A DNA stretch of 64,000 bases from Rhodospirillaceae bacterium (GTDB lineage: Bacteria > Pseudomonadota > Alphaproteobacteria > Rhodospirillales > Rhodospirillaceae): positions 1 to 64,000 of the forward strand of contig CANJRD010000002.1 in NCBI GenBank assembly GCA_947476695.1, written 5' to 3'. A program made the position numbers and the translations under genes. The notes below the pieces were generated by a model that saw only the letters and a list, made by a program, of their open reading frames with translations, had not been told where the DNA came from and searched no databases. Below, in pieces: positions 33,441 to 41,611 of this stretch; position 1 is the stretch's first letter, and each line of letters starts with the position of its first letter.

Positions 33441-35618
33441 TTAGGCGACCACAAGGCCGGCAGTACGGATCGGCAGCTTGCGTACGCGCAGGCCGCTGGC
33501 GGCGAACACGGCGTTGGCCACGGCGGGCGCGATGCCGGGGACAGAGGCTTCACCGGCGCCACCGGGTTTGTCGCCGACGGTCTCCATCACCTTCACCTCG
33601 ACCTCCGGCATGTTGGCCAGGGTCACCATTTGATAGTCGAGGAAGTTGCTTTGCTTCACCGCGCCCTTGTCGAAGGTGATCTCGCCGAACAAGGCCGCCG
33701 ACAAGCCATAGACGATGCCGCCTTCCATCTGCGCGGTGACGTTGGTGGGATCGATCACCATGCCCGCGTCGTAAGCGCACCAGACTTTGTGGACCTTGAG
33801 CCGACCGTCTATGACGGACACCTCGGCGACCTGCGCCGTGACCGCATCGAAGCTGGAGACAATCGATACGCCAAGCCCGTGGCCGGCCGGAAGCTTGCGG
33901 CCCCAGCCGCTCATATCCGCGACGGTATCGAGCGTCTTCAGCTCGCGCGTTTTGCCTTTCAGCAAGGTACGGCGGAAGGCGAGCGGATCTTGGCCCGCCA
34001 GATGCGCCGCTTCGTCGATGGCGCATTCGGAGATGAACCCATTGTGCGACCCACCGACTGAGCGCCAGAAGCCGATGTGGATCGGCAACTCGGTCTCGAC
34101 GAAATCAATCTGCGTGTTCGGCACCGCATAGCGGGGGTTCAGCGCGCCCGCCACCGCGGCGCCGTCAGGCATGGGCGGCTTGGGCGAGCGCTTCTGGAAG
34201 CCCAGCAGCGACTGGCCCGAGAGGCGAGCTGTCATCACCGTCAGATTGCCGGCGGCATCAAGTCCAGCTTGCACGCGCGCCACCATCGCCTGGCGATAAT
34301 AGTCGTGCTGAATATCTTCCTCGCGCGTCCAGATCATACGCACCGGCCGGCCCTTGGCGGCGACGGCGAGCTGGATCACCTGACGCGGCATATCCATTTC
34401 CCATTTCCGGCCAAAGCCACCGCCCGCGAAAGTGGTGTTCACCGTCACGCGCTCCAGCGGCACGCCGGTGAGATCGGACGCCAGCTGGCGGCAGTTGCCT
34501 TGCTGCTGACTGGGGACCCACATTTCGATCGTCTCGGCGTCGATGCGACACGTCGCCGCAATAGGCTCCATGCAGGCATGGGCGAGATAAGGTTGTTCGT
34601 AGATCACCGTGAACGTCTTCGCCGCAGCCTTCAGGGCCGATGCGGCATCGCCGGCGCGGCCATTGGCGAAAGCCATCACCTTGGCGGCTTTGTCGTCATC
34701 GAGTGCTGCGATCAACGCGCGTGTCATGTCGGCCGTGTTGAGGGTCTCGTTGCCTTTGGTGTCCCAAGACACCTGCAACGCATCGGCGGCTTTCTTCGCC
34801 TGCCAGAAGCTATTGGCAATGACGGCCACCGCCGTGACGGCGCCGAGCTTGTCTTTTAACGGCACAATGGCGATCACGCCCGGCAACTTCATTCCCGCGG
34901 CCGTATCAACGGACCGCAAGACGCCACCGAACACGGGGCTGTGGCGCACGGTCGCGTAAGTCATGTTCGGCAGCACGATGTCGGCGCCATAGCGCGCGGA
35001 GCCGTCGACCTTCGGCGGCGTATCCTTGCGCAGCGTCGCCTTGCCGATCAGTTTGAACTGCTCACGCGTCTTGAGCGTGGGTTTGGCCGGCATGGGTAGT
35101 TTGGACGCGGCGAGCACGACATCGCCAAACGCGAGCGAGCGTTTGCCATCGGCGTGAAGCACGCGGCTGTTTTCCGCGCGGCATTGCGCCGGCGGAACTT
35201 TCCAGCGTTGCGCCGCCGCGGTGATCAGCATTTCCTTCGTGGCCGCCCCGACCTGTCGAAGTATGGGCGCATAGCCCATGATGGCGTCCGAATTGCCGGT
35301 GCTCTGGCGCCCCTTGTTGGGGTTGGCGAAGACCTCGTCGCCCGGGGCCAGCGCGACCTCGACCGCATCGAAATCAGCTTCGAGTTCTTCGGCCAGGATT
35401 TTCGGCAGGGACGTGAACACGCCCTGACCGAACTCGATGCCGGGCACCAGGATACGGACTGAATTATCGGTTCCGATCTGGAGATAGGCCGTGAAGTCGG
35501 CGGCGCCCTTCGTGGCGGCCTTGCCGGGAACGTCGAAGCCGACCGTCAGCCCAGCCGTACCGGCGACAATGAATGTCCGCCGCGAGAGGCCGCCCAAACT
35601 ATAGCTGCGCTTCGACAT
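33441..35618 (-). CDS. Tat-exported molybdenum hydroxylase large subunit (second copy)
   Basis: Start at MSKRSYSLGGLSRRTF (GGAGGGAAA upstream; the longer start at 35708 is unsupported), 725 residues. The twin-arginine signal is SRRTFIVAGTAGLTVGF. The molybdopterin subunit motifs are GIEFGQGVFTSLPKILAEEL, VDGSARYGADIVLPN, FAGGGFGRKWEMDMPRQ, and a late GGAGEASVPGIAPAVANA with the catalytic Glu. It is a distant paralogue of 11796-14036. No [2Fe-2S] partner is adjacent; instead SUMF1-like, FMN-binding and unknown secreted genes follow. It likely hydroxylates an aldehyde or heteroaromatic compound in the periplasm. Confidence 0.87.
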   Translation of the reverse strand: MSKRSYSLGGLSRRTFIVAGTAGLTVGFDVPGKAATKGAADFTAYLQIGTDNSVRILVPGIEFGQGVFTSLPKILAEELEADFDAVEVALAPGDEVFANPNKGRQSTGNSDAIMGYAPILRQVGAATKEMLITAAAQRWKVPPAQCRAENSRVLHADGKRSLAFGDVVLAASKLPMPAKPTLKTREQFKLIGKATLRKDTPPKVDGSARYGADIVLPNMTYATVRHSPVFGGVLRSVDTAAGMKLPGVIAIVPLKDKLGAVTAVAVIANSFWQAKKAADALQVSWDTKGNETLNTADMTRALIAALDDDKAAKVMAFANGRAGDAASALKAAAKTFTVIYEQPYLAHACMEPIAATCRIDAETIEMWVPSQQQGNCRQLASDLTGVPLERVTVNTTFAGGGFGRKWEMDMPRQVIQLAVAAKGRPVRMIWTREEDIQHDYYRQAMVARVQAGLDAAGNLTVMTARLSGQSLLGFQKRSPKPPMPDGAAVAGALNPRYAVPNTQIDFVETELPIHIGFWRSVGGSHNGFISECAIDEAAHLAGQDPLAFRRTLLKGKTRELKTLDTVADMSGWGRKLPAGHGLGVSIVSSFDAVTAQVAEVSVIDGRLKVHKVWCAYDAGMVIDPTNVTAQMEGGIVYGLSAALFGEITFDKGAVKQSNFLDYQMVTLANMPEVEVKVMETVGDKPGGAGEASVPGIAPAVANAVFAASGLRVRKLPIRTAGLVVA

Positions 35619-35692
35619 TGAGCGTTTTCCCTCCGCGCTCGTGCCCTTTATTCTATGCCGACCGGTGGCAAGGCCGGAAGCCGGGACAGTCG

Positions 35693-37231
35693 ATGAAACG
35701 CCGCTCATTTCTCAACCATCTGGCTGCCGTCGGCGGCACGGGCGCGGTCTATGCGGCCATGCGCCGGATGGGTTTGATCGCGTCGGCTGCCGCCGCGACG
35801 CCGCAGGCCAATCCCCAGGTTGGGGCCGGCAAAACGGCGCTCGTCCTTGGTGCTGGCATTGCGGGCCTTATTGCAACCTATGAGTTGGAACGGCGCGGCT
35901 TTGCCGTGACGCTGCTGGAAGCGGACAATCGCCTCGGCGGCAAGACCTGGACCCTGCGCGGTGGCGACACGATCGAGATGCTGGGCGAGACCGCACAACG
36001 CGTCGGGTTCTCCCCGGGACTTTATATGGACGCTGGGCCGTCGCGCATTCCCGGCGATCATCAGCGCCTCCTCGGCTATTGCCGTGCGCTCGACGTACCC
36101 TTGGAAGTCGAAGTGAACATGAACCGGGCAGCGTACCTGTGGTCGCCACGCGCGCACGGCGGCAAGCCGCTGCGCCTGCGCCAGGCGGCGAATGACGCGC
36201 GCGGCTACCTCTCGGAGTTGCTGACCAAGGCCACGGATCGCGGTGCGCTGGATCAGGAACTGACGGCGGAGGACAAGGAGCGTCTGCTGCCGTTCCTGCG
36301 CATCTACGGCGATCTCGATCCCGCCGGCGAATTCCGTGGCACCGATCGCGCGGGCGTTATGCCGCGCGAAACCTCGGCCGAGCTGTTTCGGCAAGTACCG
36401 CCACAGCGACTTCAGGATTTGCTGAAAGACCCGATGCTGCGCGCAATCGTCTATGACGATCAGATCGACCAACAGGCGACGATGCTGCAGCCGGTCGGCG
36501 GCATGGATCGTATCGTGGCGGCGTTCGAGAAGGCCATCCGCGCACCCATCCACCGGAACATGGAGGTGAAGCGGATCGCCGCCAAGGGCGCGCGTGTCGA
36601 CGTCATCGGGCGGGAGATCGCGAAGGGCGGACTGCAAACATTTTCGGCCGATGTGGCAATCGTCACCATACCGCCGCATCTTTTGGCGCAAATCGACAGC
36701 ACGCTACCGAAAGACGTGAAAGCCGCGCTCGCGAGCTTTGCACCGGATTATGCCAACAAAATCGGCTTCGAGGCGCCACGCTTCTGGGAGGCGGACGGAA
36801 TCTACGGCGGTCTATCGTTCCTGGACGACGAGACGCAGATGGCGATGTACCCGTCCGGCGGCTTGAACCAGCCGCGCGGAGTGCTGATCGGCGCCTACAA
36901 TCGCGGTGTTGTCGGTGAGGCTTTCGCGGCCAAAACTATCGCGGACCAGATCGCCGCGACACGCCGTGCGTTGGCGCACATTCATCCCGGCCACGATGCC
37001 GATCTGGTGAACGCCGCCGTGGTGAATTGGAACAAGGTTCCGTTCAATCTCGGCCCTTGGGCTTACCTTGGTGGGATGCGGGAAGGGCACATTGAGAAAC
37101 CTGCTCTCCGTATGCTCAATGCGATGGCAGGTCCGATCCAACTTGCAGGCGCCTATCTCACGCAGTTGCCGGGCTGGCAGGAGGGCGCGGTGATGTCCGC
37201 ACAGGACGTCGTGGCGCGCCTTAGTCGCTAG
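35693..37231 (+). CDS. Tat-exported flavin amine oxidase-like protein
   Basis: Start at MKRRSFLNHLAAVGG (the longer start is unsupported), 512 residues with a twin-arginine signal. The FAD domain is TALVLGAGIAGLIATYELER (about residues 48-67) with LLEADNRLGGKTWTLRGG, typical of monoamine/L-amino-acid oxidases. The C-terminal substrate/FAD closure is IQLAGAYLTQLPGWQEGAVMS. MLQPVGGMDRIVAAFEKAI also fits the family. It may oxidise an amine or amino acid in the periplasm and produce H2O2. Divergent from the molybdenum hydroxylase operon. Its TAG shares bases with the stop of the convergent gene (CTAG). Confidence 0.85.
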   Translation: MKRRSFLNHLAAVGGTGAVYAAMRRMGLIASAAAATPQANPQVGAGKTALVLGAGIAGLIATYELERRGFAVTLLEADNRLGGKTWTLRGGDTIEMLGETAQRVGFSPGLYMDAGPSRIPGDHQRLLGYCRALDVPLEVEVNMNRAAYLWSPRAHGGKPLRLRQAANDARGYLSELLTKATDRGALDQELTAEDKERLLPFLRIYGDLDPAGEFRGTDRAGVMPRETSAELFRQVPPQRLQDLLKDPMLRAIVYDDQIDQQATMLQPVGGMDRIVAAFEKAIRAPIHRNMEVKRIAAKGARVDVIGREIAKGGLQTFSADVAIVTIPPHLLAQIDSTLPKDVKAALASFAPDYANKIGFEAPRFWEADGIYGGLSFLDDETQMAMYPSGGLNQPRGVLIGAYNRGVVGEAFAAKTIADQIAATRRALAHIHPGHDADLVNAAVVNWNKVPFNLGPWAYLGGMREGHIEKPALRMLNAMAGPIQLAGAYLTQLPGWQEGAVMSAQDVVARLSR

Positions 37232-38226
37232 CGCAGCGGCAGCGCATAAAGTAATCCGCCATCGCGCCACAGGGCGTTCGGTCCGCGCGGCAGCTTGACC
37301 GCGCTTGCGTCGCCGAGATTGCGCGCGAAGATCTCGCCGTAGTTGCCGACGGTCGCGATGGCATCCGCAGCCCAAGTCTCTCGTAGGCCCAGGGCGGCGC
37401 CATTTCCGGCATCGAGGCCGAGCAGGCGGCGCGTCTCGGGATCGGTCACGGTGCCGGGCATTTTCGCTCTCGCCGCAGTGATGTTGAGTTCCTCTGCCGC
37501 CAGCAGTGCATTCATCGTCCAGCGGACGACGGCGGTGAATTGCGTGTCCTCGGCATGGGTGAGGAGCGCGAGCGGCTCCTTGGACAATATCTCCGGCAGG
37601 ATCGCGACCTTGTCGGCGGAGTCGGCGCGGATCGGCGCGAGTTCCGACAGATCGGCGGCGAGGGCATCACAATCGCCGCGCAGGAAAGCATCATTTGCCG
37701 CAGCAAGATCGGCTCGGCGAATGCCTTCATACTTAAATGCGTGCGCGGCGAAGTAGGCGTCCAGTCCCGCATCCGCTTCGGATTGCGCGCGGACACAAAT
37801 CTTGCGACCGCTAAGGGACGCTGGCGAGGTAATGCCGCCGGCCTTGCGAACGAGCAGCGACGTGCCGTCGAAGAAGATCACCGGGCTGAATGCCAGCCCC
37901 GGCTCAAGTTCTCGGCGCAATGTTACGGTCAGGCGTCGCGCCACCACGTCCGGCGTGCCGGTGGCGCGGAAGCGATCCATGTGATCGGCGGTCTCGTAGG
38001 TGACTTTGGCATCCGGCCCCAGAACGGCCGCAGCCACGGCACGGCAGAGATCGGGCTCGAATCCGCTCGTGCGCCCATCCGGCGCCACATCGGTGAAGCC
38101 ACGCACCCGGGCGACGATGCCGCAGGTGAGGTGTCCGCGCTTCTTGATTTCCGCGATGCGATCAGCCGCCTGGACGGGCGCGCAGGCGATCAAAAGCATG
38201 ATGGCGAGGAGTGCTGCGCTGCGCAT
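37228..38226 (-). CDS. Periplasmic amino-acid-type substrate-binding protein
   Basis: Start at MRSAALLAIMLLIACAP, 332 residues with a signal peptide ending VQAAD. The N-terminal IAEIKKRGHLTCGIVARVRGF and TSGFEPDLCRAVAAAVLG are typical of PBP2 proteins of AapJ/BztA type. VVARRLTVTLRRE and GRKICVRAQSEADAGLDAYF follow. No ABC permease or ATPase is adjacent, so it may be an orphan binding protein or sensor. It overlaps the amine oxidase-like gene by four bases, tail to tail. Confidence 0.82.
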   Translation of the reverse strand: MRSAALLAIMLLIACAPVQAADRIAEIKKRGHLTCGIVARVRGFTDVAPDGRTSGFEPDLCRAVAAAVLGPDAKVTYETADHMDRFRATGTPDVVARRLTVTLRRELEPGLAFSPVIFFDGTSLLVRKAGGITSPASLSGRKICVRAQSEADAGLDAYFAAHAFKYEGIRRADLAAANDAFLRGDCDALAADLSELAPIRADSADKVAILPEILSKEPLALLTHAEDTQFTAVVRWTMNALLAAEELNITAARAKMPGTVTDPETRRLLGLDAGNGAALGLRETWAADAIATVGNYGEIFARNLGDASAVKLPRGPNALWRDGGLLYALPLR

Positions 38227-38317
38227 CGGCGGTCCTAGGATAAGGCGCGAGTGTAGCCGCGAATAGTGAGCGCGTGGAGGAACTTGTGTCTCTCCAGGCA
38301 CCGTGTAAGCATACCTG

Positions 38318-38779
38318 ATGCTTCGCCGCCATTTCCTTTGCAGTGCTGCTTTGGCCCTCCTGGTCCCGTGCGCGGCCCGGGCCGACGGCGATGATTTTTT
38401 CGCCTTTTCGTCGCGTACGTTCAATCCCGATGGCAGCCGGGCGATCGCAAAAAATGGCTTCTTCGGAAACGTCCGTGACGATGAGGGCAACCTCCTACGG
38501 GATGCGACCCTGACTGTCTCGGTTACCGTGCCGGGCGAGGATGGCCCGCGGCAGGTCAACTACAACTCCTATACCAACGTCCTTGGCCGCTACCGCACCC
38601 TGGATGCATCGGGTGTCGTGTCCGACCTGCTCGGCATCGAAGCCGATTTCAAACCCGGCGACGTGAAACTCGTCGGGGTCGAAAAGAAGGGCTACGTCCA
38701 GACTCGGCGCCTGAATCGCAGCCGTCCCGGTCAGGCCGGGGTGCTGGAAGTCGACTTCATCATGAAGAAAGTGGGCTAG
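38318..38779 (+). CDS. Small secreted protein, possible regulatory/CnaB-like beta domain
   Basis: A 153-residue protein with a signal peptide (MLRRHFLCSAALALL, ending ARAD). The signal has RR and a cysteine, but no proper lipobox. The mature part (GFFGNVRDDEGNLLRDATL, VLGRYRTL, KPGDVKLVGVEKKGY) looks like a carboxypeptidase-regulatory or CnaB-like beta-sandwich. A similar domain starts the two haem-propeller proteins, one of which converges on it 3 bases away. No enzymatic motif. Function unknown. Confidence 0.6.
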   Translation: MLRRHFLCSAALALLVPCAARADGDDFFAFSSRTFNPDGSRAIAKNGFFGNVRDDEGNLLRDATLTVSVTVPGEDGPRQVNYNSYTNVLGRYRTLDASGVVSDLLGIEADFKPGDVKLVGVEKKGYVQTRRLNRSRPGQAGVLEVDFIMKKVG

Positions 38780-38782
38780 GCG

Positions 38783-40675
38783 TCACTCCCGCGACGCGCC
38801 GCCTTCGATGCCGGCCGGGGCTCCCGCCTGCGTTCCCGTATCCTTGAGGCCGAGCGCCTTTGCATAGGCACCGGGGTTTTGCGGCGCGGCCGGAACCAGT
38901 TTGATTTTGCCGGTGACCGGCGTGCCGGGGCCCTTGTACTGCGCCTTGCGATTACGCGCGTTGCCGTCGTCGTAATAGGCCGCGAACGACTTGATGCTGT
39001 CCTTGTCCGGATACATCACGCCGGCGATCCCACCGAGGCCGCCGGATTGTCCGCCGTTGCGCGGGCCGTACCACACCGCGCCCTCGCGGGTGATCGCAAG
39101 CTTCGGCACGTCCGAGCGTTCCGGCAGCGGGTAGGTGGTGAACTTCTCGGTCTTCTGATCGAACTTCACGAGATGATTGTCGGTGGCGATCCAGACGTTG
39201 TCGTTCTTGTCGCACTCGGCGTCATATGGGTTGGCGTTCGCGATATCGATCTTGAAGCGCCTCACGTCGCCGGTCTTGGGATCGAGACGGAACAGCGTCG
39301 GATTGAAACCCGGGCTGCCCCAGGTCGACGCCCAGCCGATGTTCTTGGAATCGAAACTGATGCGGCGGATGTTGGTGGGCGTCTCCGGCGTCAGGAAGAA
39401 GTTCTTGAACTCTTGCGTCTTCGGATCGAAGCGCGCCACGGCGCTGTTGTGATAGCCCGCGAACCAGACCTTGTCCTCATGATCGAGTGTGAGCCCATAG
39501 GGGCGGGCGCGCAGGATCGGCACATCCCACCACTTTACTGTGTCGGACTTGCGTTCGTACTTTGCGAATGCGCCGGCGCTGAGCAGTGAGAGCCAGATAT
39601 CGCCATTGCGGTCGATCGCCATCGTGCTGACGCCGATGTTGCGCCCGTTCTTGCCGCCCTCGAATTTGTATTCGTCGTGCGTCTTGGTCTTCGGATCGTA
39701 GTGGCGGAATCCGCCGTACCAGACGGTGCCATCGGTATCGACCGTGAGGTATTCCCCGCCGCCGTGCCCGAGGTGATCGACAATCTCAGCCGTCTGCGGA
39801 TTGACGAATGCCAGGCCTTGCGGGCGGTCCATGATCCACACGTTGCCCTTGCCGTCGAAATCGGGCGTATGGACCCAGTGCGGGTCTTCGCCGGGTTTGT
39901 TGAGGAAGCGGTATTCGACGAATTCCACTTTTTCCAGGGCGGCGGGATCGAGAGCGGGTTGTGTCGTCTGTTGTACCGCGCGCAGCGGCGCATCTTCGCC
40001 GAAGTTCTGCGCGAGATAGTCGACGAGGGCTTCCTGATCGCCGGGCTTCAGCAGCGCGGCATCGAAATTAGACGCCTTGCCCGGTGTGTTGAAGGCGACG
40101 CCATTGGCCATGCGTTCGACCGTGATCGCCCAGCCATCCTTGTCGTGCAGGGGGCGGCCTGTCGGATAGGTGCGCTCTTTGTTGTAGGGATAGAGCTGTG
40201 CGGTGTGACAGCCGAAGCAGACACGTTCCATCACGTCGCGACCACGGCCGGGCGGAAAGATCTTGTCATAGGGCTCGACCTTCGCGTCGGCATAGGTCAT
40301 GCCGCCGATGTAAGTCGGCGGCAGCTGCTGCGCCTTCATCGCGAGGTCGGACGTGGCCTTGTCGTTGGCTTTGATCTCAAGTTTCGCGGACGGCTGCGGC
40401 AGGTCCCAGTTCAACTGGCCCACGGTGCCGCGGAGTGAAATCTCATAGTGACCCGGGAACAGGTTGGTCGCGCGGTAGGCACCGTTCACCACGAACACCT
40501 GATACCCGACGCTTTTATCGGTGTTGAATGCGTAGACGCTGAGCTGACCGAGCGCGGCGTCGGCGGCGACTTTGCCGGAGAGCTCCCCCATGCCCGGCAT
40601 GCTGGCGGCTTGCGCCGGGCCGGCGAACGCGAGAAGGGCGGCAAAAGCCGGTCCGAGGATGCGTGACTTGTTCAT
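38783..40675 (-). CDS. Secreted haem-c / streptogramin-lyase-type beta-propeller protein (copy 1)
   Basis: Start at MNKSRILGPAFAALL, 630 residues with a signal peptide ending AQAAS. Three parts follow. Residues ~27-110 are a CnaB/carboxypeptidase-regulatory-like domain (GELSGKVAADAALGQLSVYA). Residues ~140-230 are a monohaem cytochrome region with VCFGCHT. From about 245 on it is a Vgb-like six-bladed propeller with NVWIMDRPQG, TVWYGGFRHYDP and NVWIATDNHLVKF repeats. The haem suggests redox, not lyase, activity. It diverges from the IclR gene, and a candidate operator lies between them. Paralogue at 41612. Confidence 0.8.
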   Translation of the reverse strand: MNKSRILGPAFAALLAFAGPAQAASMPGMGELSGKVAADAALGQLSVYAFNTDKSVGYQVFVVNGAYRATNLFPGHYEISLRGTVGQLNWDLPQPSAKLEIKANDKATSDLAMKAQQLPPTYIGGMTYADAKVEPYDKIFPPGRGRDVMERVCFGCHTAQLYPYNKERTYPTGRPLHDKDGWAITVERMANGVAFNTPGKASNFDAALLKPGDQEALVDYLAQNFGEDAPLRAVQQTTQPALDPAALEKVEFVEYRFLNKPGEDPHWVHTPDFDGKGNVWIMDRPQGLAFVNPQTAEIVDHLGHGGGEYLTVDTDGTVWYGGFRHYDPKTKTHDEYKFEGGKNGRNIGVSTMAIDRNGDIWLSLLSAGAFAKYERKSDTVKWWDVPILRARPYGLTLDHEDKVWFAGYHNSAVARFDPKTQEFKNFFLTPETPTNIRRISFDSKNIGWASTWGSPGFNPTLFRLDPKTGDVRRFKIDIANANPYDAECDKNDNVWIATDNHLVKFDQKTEKFTTYPLPERSDVPKLAITREGAVWYGPRNGGQSGGLGGIAGVMYPDKDSIKSFAAYYDDGNARNRKAQYKGPGTPVTGKIKLVPAAPQNPGAYAKALGLKDTGTQAGAPAGIEGGASRE

Positions 40676-40727
40676 GCGCGAATACTCCGCCACCAAACGG
40701 GGGTTGTCAGGAGGATGAATTGGATCG

Positions 40728-40742
40728 GTTCGGTCTGCGAAC
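40728..40742. promoter_or_regulatory. Candidate IclR operator site 6
   Basis: GTTCGGTCTGCGAAC has 5-bp perfect arms and 15 bases in all, like site 4. It lies between the divergent haem-propeller gene (start 40675) and the full-length IclR gene (start 40805), the normal position for an IclR operator. Confidence 0.55.
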
Positions 40743-40804
40743 AATGTGTTTAGAATTGCGCCAATCGGCCCTAGGGTAGGCTACATCCGACGGAGGGTGA
40801 AGGC

Positions 40805-41611
40805 ATGGCGCGCGATCACAGCATCCGTTCGCTGTTGCGGGGCTTGAGCATTATGGAAGTGCTCAATGGCCGTAATGGCGCGACGCTCTCCGACGTGGTC
40901 GAGGCAACCGGCCTCAACCGCGGTACGGCCTATCGCATGCTGGAGACGCTGTGCAGCGCCGGCTACGTCCGTCGCGATACTCAGAACAGCGGGTACTGGC
41001 TGAGCCCTAAAGTGCGCGCGCTCAGCGATGGTTATCACGAAGAATCTTGGATCGCGGAGATCGCCCAGCCGCGCATGGATGTTCTCAGCCAGGAAATCGT
41101 GTGGCCGCTGACGCTCGCTACGGCGCTCGGCACGCAGATCGTCATCCGCGCCATTACGCAAAGTCCGCTGACCTTCGTGCATGTTGCCATTGGCGGCCGC
41201 CTGCCGATGGTCGGCAGCGCCGCAGGCCGTGTGCATTTGAGCTTTATGGAAGCCCCTCAGCGCCGGCTGCTGCTCGACCTCATCCGGCGCAGTTCAGAAG
41301 ATTCGCGCGATGCGCCTGCGCAGCGCCCCAGTGAGATGGCGAAGATCATCGAGAAGGTGCAGAAGGACGGCTATGCCTTCTACGGCGCCGACCGTCGTTT
41401 TTCGACCTGCGCGGTGCCGATCTTCTCGCGGAAGAAATGCATCGCGTCCCTGGTGATGCGGTTCCCCACCATGGCGCTGCGGCAGACGGATGTGGTGAAG
41501 CGCTACCTGCCGCTGGTCCGCAAATGCGCCCGCGAGATCGGCGACGAGTTCGATCTGCCGCTGATCGCGCGCGATTCCACTCCAGCCACGCGAAAGGTGC
41601 GCGTTGCCTAG
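40805..41611 (+). CDS. IclR family transcriptional regulator (full length)
   Basis: A 268-residue regulator, usual length. The N-terminal winged helix has SIRSLLRGLSIMEVLN, recognition helix LNRGTAYRMLETLCSAGYV (about 39-57) and LSPKVRALSDGY. The C-terminal effector domain runs from WIAEIAQPRMDVLSQEIVWP to VMRFPTMALRQTDVVKRYLP. IclR proteins repress or activate catabolic genes in response to pathway compounds. It directly precedes, with no gap, the haem-propeller gene 41612. I infer it controls the palindromes listed here. Its tail also identifies the pseudogene at 21825. Confidence 0.93.
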   Translation: MARDHSIRSLLRGLSIMEVLNGRNGATLSDVVEATGLNRGTAYRMLETLCSAGYVRRDTQNSGYWLSPKVRALSDGYHEESWIAEIAQPRMDVLSQEIVWPLTLATALGTQIVIRAITQSPLTFVHVAIGGRLPMVGSAAGRVHLSFMEAPQRRLLLDLIRRSSEDSRDAPAQRPSEMAKIIEKVQKDGYAFYGADRRFSTCAVPIFSRKKCIASLVMRFPTMALRQTDVVKRYLPLVRKCAREIGDEFDLPLIARDSTPATRKVRVA

